Origin: an uncultured Clostridia bacterium
GTDB taxonomy: Bacteria > Bacillota > Clostridia > Christensenellales > Aristaeellaceae
Direction: 5' to 3'
Length of the DNA: 24,280 nucleotides
Assembly: GCA_934621485.1 (NCBI GenBank)
Contig: CAKTUS010000038.1
Coordinates: 1-24,280, forward strand
The position numbers and the translations under genes were made by a program. Below the pieces are notes generated by a model. That model had not been told where the DNA came from, did not search any database, and saw nothing but the letters and a program-made list of their open reading frames with translations. Positions 19,594 through 24,280 of this stretch are shown one piece after another (the first letter of the stretch is position 1; each line of letters opens with the position of its first letter).

Positions 19594-20457
19594 ATGAAAG
19601 GACGACAAATGTCCCGCAAACGCAAAGCGCGTATCGCCGTTTTTCGGGGGTTAATGAGTCTTTCCACCGCCCTCACCGCAGCGCTGGTGCTGTTCCTGTT
19701 CGGGTATGTGCTTGTGAAGGGTCTGCCGAACATCACCTGGCAGCTTTTGTCCACCAAGCCCAGCTATCTGCGCAACCAGATCGGCGTTTTACCTGATATT
19801 CTCAACACCCTGTACATTGTAATTGCCACATTGGTGATCGTTTTGCCCCTGGGCGTAGGGGCGGCCATTTACCTGACCGAATATGCCGTCAATCAAAAAA
19901 TGGTGGCCGTTATCGAGTACGCGGCGGAAACCCTGTCCGGGATTCCCTCCATCATTTACGGCCTGGTAGGCATGCTGTTTTTCTGCCAGTTCCTGAATAT
20001 GCAAACCTCGCTGCTGGCCGGCGCGCTCACCCTGGTCATTATGAACCTGCCCACCATTACCCGCACCACGCAGGAAAGCCTGAAAACCGTGCCCCAAAGC
20101 TACCGGGAAGGCGCCTTTGGCCTGGGTGCCGGCAAGTGGCGGGTGATTCGCACGGTGGTGCTGCCCGGCTGCGTAGACGGCATTATCACCGGCAGCCTGC
20201 TTTCCGTGGGCCGTATTCTGGGCGAATCGGCGGCGCTTTTGTTCACAGCCGGCTTTGCCCATGCGCTGAACGGCTTCTTTGAGGGACTGAGCAGCGCAGG
20301 CGCCACCCTGACCGTTGCGCTGTATGTATATGCCAAGGAGCAGGGCGAGTTTGGCGTGGCCTTTGCCATCGCCGCCATTTTGCTGCTGTTGACCCTGCTC
20401 ATCAACCTGCTTTCCGAGTGGGTAGCCCGTTATTTCAGGAGGAAAAAAGCGTTATGA
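19594..20457 (+). CDS. pstA: Phosphate ABC transporter permease PstA
   Basis: This second permease subunit has 287 residues and about six helices. Family text includes LNTLYIVIATLVIVLPLGVG, AAIYLTEYAV and ETLSGIPSIIYGLVGMLFF. The EAA loop reads QSYREGAFGLGAGKWRVIRT. The start is the ATG at 19594, with AAGGAGG eight bases upstream. The stop overlaps the pstB start (ATGA). Confidence 0.94.
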   Translation: MKGRQMSRKRKARIAVFRGLMSLSTALTAALVLFLFGYVLVKGLPNITWQLLSTKPSYLRNQIGVLPDILNTLYIVIATLVIVLPLGVGAAIYLTEYAVNQKMVAVIEYAAETLSGIPSIIYGLVGMLFFCQFLNMQTSLLAGALTLVIMNLPTITRTTQESLKTVPQSYREGAFGLGAGKWRVIRTVVLPGCVDGIITGSLLSVGRILGESAALLFTAGFAHALNGFFEGLSSAGATLTVALYVYAKEQGEFGVAFAIAAILLLLTLLINLLSEWVARYFRRKKAL

Positions 20458-21209
20458 ATCACATTCTTTCCGTGAGCGACCTGTGCCTGTGGTACGGCCC
20501 TCAGCAGGCGCTGAAAAACATCAGCGTGGAAATTCCTGAAAAGAGCATCACCGCTCTTATCGGCCCGTCCGGCTGCGGCAAATCCACCTTTTTGAAAACC
20601 CTGAACCGCATGAACGACCTGATTCCCGGGGTGAAAATCACCGGCAGCGTGCGCTATAAGGGGCAGGATATCTTCGACCCCTCTACGGATGTGAACGAGC
20701 TGCGGCGGCAGATCGGCATGGTGTTTCAAAAACCCAATCCCTTTCCCATGAGCATTTATGACAACATCGCCTACGGTCCCCGCACCCACGGTGTGAAATC
20801 CAAAGCGCTACTGGACGAGTTGGTGGAAACCTCCCTTCGCGGCGCGGCCATCTGGGACGAGGTGAAGGACCGGCTGAAGAAAAACGCGCTGGGCCTGTCG
20901 GGCGGCCAGCAGCAGCGGCTGTGCATCGCCCGGGCTTTGGCAGTGGAGCCGGACGTACTGCTGATGGACGAGCCCACCAGCGCCCTGGACCCCATTTCCA
21001 CCTCCCGGATCGAGGAGCTGGCGCTGCAACTGAAGGAAAAATACACCATTGTCATCGTGACCCACAACATGCAGCAGGCCGTGCGCATTTCAGATGAAAC
21101 GGCGTTTTTCCTGCTGGGAGACCTGGTGGAGTTTGGCCCCACAGAAACCCTTTTCTCCACCCCCAGAGACCGGCGCACCGAGGATTACATTACAGGGAGG
21201 TTTGGCTGA
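20454..21209 (+). CDS. pstB: Phosphate ABC transporter ATP-binding protein PstB
   Basis: This cytoplasmic ATPase of 251 residues drives PstCA. Walker A is GPSGCGKST (37-45), the Q-loop Gln is 92 (FQKPNPFPMSIYDN is a PstB hallmark), the ABC signature is LSGGQQQR (148-155), Walker B is VLLMDEP (168-174) and the switch His is 204. AGGAGG lies eleven bases before the ATG. It overlaps pstA by four bases and phoU by one. Confidence 0.97.
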   Translation: MNHILSVSDLCLWYGPQQALKNISVEIPEKSITALIGPSGCGKSTFLKTLNRMNDLIPGVKITGSVRYKGQDIFDPSTDVNELRRQIGMVFQKPNPFPMSIYDNIAYGPRTHGVKSKALLDELVETSLRGAAIWDEVKDRLKKNALGLSGGQQQRLCIARALAVEPDVLLMDEPTSALDPISTSRIEELALQLKEKYTIVIVTHNMQQAVRISDETAFFLLGDLVEFGPTETLFSTPRDRRTEDYITGRFG

Positions 21210-21853
21210 TGAGAAGCCGTTTTGACGAGCAGCTGGCGCTGCTGAACCGGGAACTGATTGAGATGGGGGCGCTGTGCGAGGAGGTCATCTCGCTGGCCTC
21301 CAAAGCCCTCATTGAGGGCGACGCTTCCCTGGCCGCGCAGGTGGCGCCTCTGGATGGAGAAATTGACCAGAAGGAGCGGGATATTGAATCCCTGTGCCTG
21401 AAGCTGCTGCTCCAGCAGCAGCCTGTGGCCAAGGATCTGCGGCAAATCTCCGCCGCGCTGAAAATGATTACCGATATGGAGCGCATCGGCGATCAGGCGG
21501 AGGATATTGCGGAAATCATTCGTTTCCTGGGCGGACGGCCCGTGGAGGATGGCAACCGCATCAAGGAAATGTCCACTGCGGTGATGAAAATGGTCACCCA
21601 AAGTGTTGATGCCTTTGTTAAGCATGATATAATACTAGCCAGGAAGGTGGTAGCGGACGACAACGTGGTGGACGACTACTTCGACCAGGTAAAGCAGCGA
21701 TTGATTGGACGCATTGCAGAAAACCCTTCCGACGGCGAATACGCTCTGGATCTGCTGATGATTGCCAAGTACTATGAGCGCATTGGCGATCATGCGGTCA
21801 ACCTGGCCGAATGGGTCATCTTTGCGGTGACGGGCGTGCACAAGGAGGAATGA
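21209..21853 (+). CDS. phoU: Phosphate-signalling regulator PhoU
   Basis: PhoU links the Pst transporter to the sensor kinase and represses the Pho response when phosphate is ample. The 214-residue protein is two tandem three-helix repeats, each with a metal-binding motif: DMERIGDQAEDI (about 89-100) and YYERIGDHAVNL (about 188-199). GGGAGG lies eight bases before the ATG. The stop overlaps pstB-side and regulator-side coupling signals: the ribosome binding site of the next gene lies in its last codons. An AT-rich stretch inside it holds a promoter-like sequence (21606-21633). Confidence 0.96.
   Translation: MRSRFDEQLALLNRELIEMGALCEEVISLASKALIEGDASLAAQVAPLDGEIDQKERDIESLCLKLLLQQQPVAKDLRQISAALKMITDMERIGDQAEDIAEIIRFLGGRPVEDGNRIKEMSTAVMKMVTQSVDAFVKHDIILARKVVADDNVVDDYFDQVKQRLIGRIAENPSDGEYALDLLMIAKYYERIGDHAVNLAEWVIFAVTGVHKEE
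21606..21633 (+). promoter_or_regulatory. Possible internal promoter for the two-component genes
   Basis: TTGATG (21606-21611) and TATAAT (21628-21633) are 16 bases apart inside phoU, and the -10 has the extended form TGATATAAT. The surroundings are otherwise GC-rich. It could supply basal regulator and kinase without induction of pst. Confidence 0.45.
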
Positions 21854-21855
21854 GC

Positions 21856-22542
21856 ATGATCTGGTGCGTGGAGGACGACGCCAGTATTCGCGATATTGAA
21901 ATCTATGCGCTGAAAGCCGCCGGGTTTGAGGCGCGCGGCTTTGAGGACGGCGCGGTGTTCTGGAAAGCCCTGAAAGCCGGCCCTCTGCCCCAGCTGGTGG
22001 TGCTGGATGTGATGCTGCCGGGTATGGACGGCATCGAGCTGCTGCGCCGCATGCGGACCGACGGCAGCCTGAAGGCCGTTCCCGTGGTGATGGCTACTGC
22101 CAAGGGAGCCGAAATCGACAAGATTCAGGGACTGGATCTGGGCGCGGATTACTATCTGACCAAGCCCTTTGGCGTGATGGAGCTGGTGTCCTGCGTGAAA
22201 GCGGTTCTGCGGCGCTGCCAGCCGCCCAAGGAGGAACGGATTCTTTCCCTGGACGGGCTTTCGGTAAACCTGGACCGGCACGCCGTAACCGCCGATGGAC
22301 GCGACATTCCCCTCACCTATAAAGAATTTGAATTGCTGCGGCTGTTTTTGTCCAATCCAGGCATCGCTTTCAGCCGGGATCAGATTTTCAATCAGGTTTG
22401 GGGCGAGGATTACTGCGGGGAAAGCCGAACCATCGACACCCATATTCTCACCCTGCGGCAAAAGCTGGGACGCTACGGCGACCGGATTCAAACCGTGCGC
22501 GGCCTGGGTTACCGCCTGGAGGGAAAACCGCATGAGTCATAA
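21856..22542 (+). CDS. OmpR/PhoB-family response regulator (PhoP/PhoB type)
   Basis: This 228-residue regulator has a receiver domain (1-120) with acidic residues E6-D7-D8, phospho-acceptor Asp51 (VVLDVMLPGMDG), Thr81 and Lys103, and a winged-helix DNA-binding domain (about 125-222: PLTYKEFELLRLFLSN, RTIDTHILTLRQKLG, IQTVRGLGYRLE). The ATG at 21856 is chosen because AAGGAGG lies seven bases before it; the ATG at 21850 is too close. It is two bases after phoU and overlaps the kinase gene by 11 bases. Its place in the pst operon points to the phosphate response and to the repeats upstream of pstS and pstC as targets. Family membership is certain; the exact regulon is inferred. Confidence 0.93.
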   Translation: MIWCVEDDASIRDIEIYALKAAGFEARGFEDGAVFWKALKAGPLPQLVVLDVMLPGMDGIELLRRMRTDGSLKAVPVVMATAKGAEIDKIQGLDLGADYYLTKPFGVMELVSCVKAVLRRCQPPKEERILSLDGLSVNLDRHAVTADGRDIPLTYKEFELLRLFLSNPGIAFSRDQIFNQVWGEDYCGESRTIDTHILTLRQKLGRYGDRIQTVRGLGYRLEGKPHES

Positions 22543-24277
22543 AATTTTCCGCTCCATTCTGCTGGTAGCAGGCGTGGTGCTGCTATGCAGCCTGCTGATG
22601 ATTTCCGGCTATCTGTACGGCTATTTTGCCACCCTGCAAGAAAATCAGCTGCGGGATGAACTGCATCTGGCGGCGCTGGCGGTGGAGGAGGACGGCATTG
22701 CCTATCTGGAAAAGCTGAAGACCGACAGCCTGCGCCTCACCTGGATTGCCGCCGACGGCGGCGTGTTGTACGATACCCAGGCCCGGGCCGCCACCATGGA
22801 AAACCATGCCCAGCGTCAGGAGGTGCGCGACGCTTTGAATCGCGGCGACGGCGAAGGCACCCGCTATTCCTCCACCCTGATGGAAAAAACCACCTATTGC
22901 GCCCATCGCCTGAAGGATGGTTCCGTTCTGCGCGTTTCCGCCAGCACTGCCACGGTAGGCCGCCTGGTTTTGGGGCTGTTGCAGCCGGCGCTGGTGCTGC
23001 TGCTGGCCGCGCTGGTTTTGTCCGGCCTGCTGGCCGGCAGGCTTTCCCGGCGCATTGTGGAGCCGCTGAACGACTTGGACCTGGATCATCCGCTGGATAA
23101 CGCCACCGCGTATGAGGAGCTGACGCCTCTCCTGCGCCGCATCGACCATCAGCATACCGAAATTAACAGCCAGCTGCACATTCTGAAGCAAAAAAACGAT
23201 GAATTCCACCAAATCATCCGCAACATGCAGGAAGGGCTGGTGGTGCTGGATGAGCGCCAGCGTGTTTTGAGCATCAACACGGCCGCCGAAAAGCTGTTTG
23301 CCTGCCGGGACAGCTGCGTGGGGCAGGACTTTCTAACGCTGGACCGGGACCACGACATGACCTTTGCCATCCAGCAGGCCTTTGAAAAGGGGCATAGCGA
23401 GCTTCGCCAGGAGCGCGGCGGCGGCGTGTTCCAGTTTGACATCAGCCGTATCGATTCAGACGGCGCTCCGGTGGGCGCAGTGCTGCTCAGCTTTGACATT
23501 ACCAGCCAGGAGCTGGCCGAGCAGAGCCGCCGCGAGTTTACCGCCAATGTGTCCCACGAGCTGAAAACGCCGCTGCAAGGCATCATCGGCAGCGCCGAGC
23601 TGCTGGAAAGCGGCATGGTCAAACCGGAGGACGTGCCGCGCTTCATCGGCCATATTCACACCGAGGCCGCCCGTATGGTGGCGCTGATTGGCGATATCAT
23701 CCGGCTCTCCCAGCTGGATGAGGGCGACGAAATGCCTTGGGAGGACCTGAATCTGCTGAAGCTGACGCAGGAGGCGGCCGCCACGCTGGAGGACGAGGCC
23801 GCCAAGCGCCGCGTAAGCCTGAACGTAACGGGACAGCCCGTTATGATGCACGGGGTGCGCCGCCTAATTTACGAAATTGCGTGCAACCTGCTGGACAACG
23901 CCGTCAAGTATAACCGGGAGGGCGGTTCGGTGACCGCCTCGGTAGAGCCTGTTTCGAAGGAGTCCGTTTGCCTTACCGTCAGCGATACCGGCATCGGGAT
24001 TCCGTTGGCTGATCAAAACCGCGTCTTTGAGCGCTTCTTCCGGGTGGATAAGAGCCACTCCAAGGCCTCCGGCGGCACCGGCCTGGGGTTGTCCATTGTG
24101 AAGCACGCGGTGCAGTACCATCATGGCAAGGTGACCATGCACAGCGTACCCGGCGAAGGCACAACCATCCGCGTGTTGTTTCCCTGCAAACCGCTTTCCG
24201 CCCCCAGGGTAACAGCATTTAAGAATCAGCCGAAAAGAATCCGCAAGAAAGAGTCAGGGTCAAGGCAGGCCCAGTAA
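22532..24277 (+). CDS. PAS-containing sensor histidine kinase (PhoR type)
   Basis: This 581-residue membrane kinase is presumed to phosphorylate the preceding regulator. Order: membrane helix 1 (about 6-32), extracellular domain (33-140), helix 2 (about 145-170), HAMP-like linker (171-215), PAS domain (about 228-325, NMQEGLVVLDERQRVLSIN), then the dimerisation helix with His342 in FTANVSHELKTPLQGIIG. The ATPase domain has the N-box NLLDNAVKYN (452-461), DTGIGIP (485-491), FERFFRVD (499-506) and GGTGLGLSIV (514-523). This layout matches PhoR. GGAGG lies nine bases upstream of the ATG. A basic 30-residue tail after the ATPase domain (VTAFKNQPKRIRKKESGSRQ) is unusual. The stop is three bases before the window ends. 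Confidence 0.94.
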   Translation: MSHKIFRSILLVAGVVLLCSLLMISGYLYGYFATLQENQLRDELHLAALAVEEDGIAYLEKLKTDSLRLTWIAADGGVLYDTQARAATMENHAQRQEVRDALNRGDGEGTRYSSTLMEKTTYCAHRLKDGSVLRVSASTATVGRLVLGLLQPALVLLLAALVLSGLLAGRLSRRIVEPLNDLDLDHPLDNATAYEELTPLLRRIDHQHTEINSQLHILKQKNDEFHQIIRNMQEGLVVLDERQRVLSINTAAEKLFACRDSCVGQDFLTLDRDHDMTFAIQQAFEKGHSELRQERGGGVFQFDISRIDSDGAPVGAVLLSFDITSQELAEQSRREFTANVSHELKTPLQGIIGSAELLESGMVKPEDVPRFIGHIHTEAARMVALIGDIIRLSQLDEGDEMPWEDLNLLKLTQEAAATLEDEAAKRRVSLNVTGQPVMMHGVRRLIYEIACNLLDNAVKYNREGGSVTASVEPVSKESVCLTVSDTGIGIPLADQNRVFERFFRVDKSHSKASGGTGLGLSIVKHAVQYHHGKVTMHSVPGEGTTIRVLFPCKPLSAPRVTAFKNQPKRIRKKESGSRQAQ

Positions 24278-24280
24278 CGC

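Overview
The window looks like a chromosomal segment of a GC-rich member of the Bacillota, class Clostridia, probably a gut Oscillospirales/Christensenellales-type bacterium. The signs are strong AGGAGG ribosome binding sites, TTGACA/TATAAT promoters, a PadR-DUF1700 pair, a type I-alpha (443 aa) glutamine synthetase followed by an ANTAR regulator, and a Bacillus-like pst/pho arrangement. The placement is inferred from gene content and style; no 16S gene is present.

Region 1 (1-5850) is accessory in character. A possible minus-strand gene start is cut by the left edge. Next come tRNA-Val(CAC) with its own promoter and terminator, a small basic ORF, and a LysR regulator divergent from a MATE exporter that is broken by a one-base frameshift. 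A two-gene minus-strand operon follows (an intact MATE exporter and a small single-pass membrane protein). Then comes a chloramphenicol acetyltransferase pseudogene carrying both a frameshift and a nonsense codon. Two, perhaps three, single-base homopolymer losses fall in this stretch and none was seen in the long housekeeping genes downstream.

Region 2 (5866-15515) is nitrogen metabolism. A secreted protein of unknown function (minus strand) is divergent from glnA - ANTAR regulator - gltB - gltD, that is glutamine synthetase, an RNA-binding antiterminator with a receiver domain lacking its phospho-Asp, and both subunits of NADPH-type glutamate synthase. The glnA leader carries a terminator that overlaps a candidate ANTAR-type hairpin with an A1/G4 hexaloop. 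The 369-base gap between glnA and the ANTAR gene is densely structured: it ends in an intrinsic terminator whose 3' arm and U-tract can pair over 19 positions with a segment about 190 bases upstream. Together these suggest ammonium assimilation under autoregulated antitermination.

Region 3 (15516-24280) is phosphate uptake: pstS, then pstC-pstA-pstB-phoU-response regulator-histidine kinase. A minus-strand operon (PadR regulator, DUF1700 protein, membrane protein) sits between pstS and pstC. The pstS and pstC promoters share one architecture (TTRACM-N5-TTGACM-N17-TTGACA-N9-TATGCT), read here as PhoP-type boxes. They would keep the two separated parts of the operon under the same two-component system encoded at its end. 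A TGnTATAAT promoter inside phoU may give the regulator pair separate basal expression.
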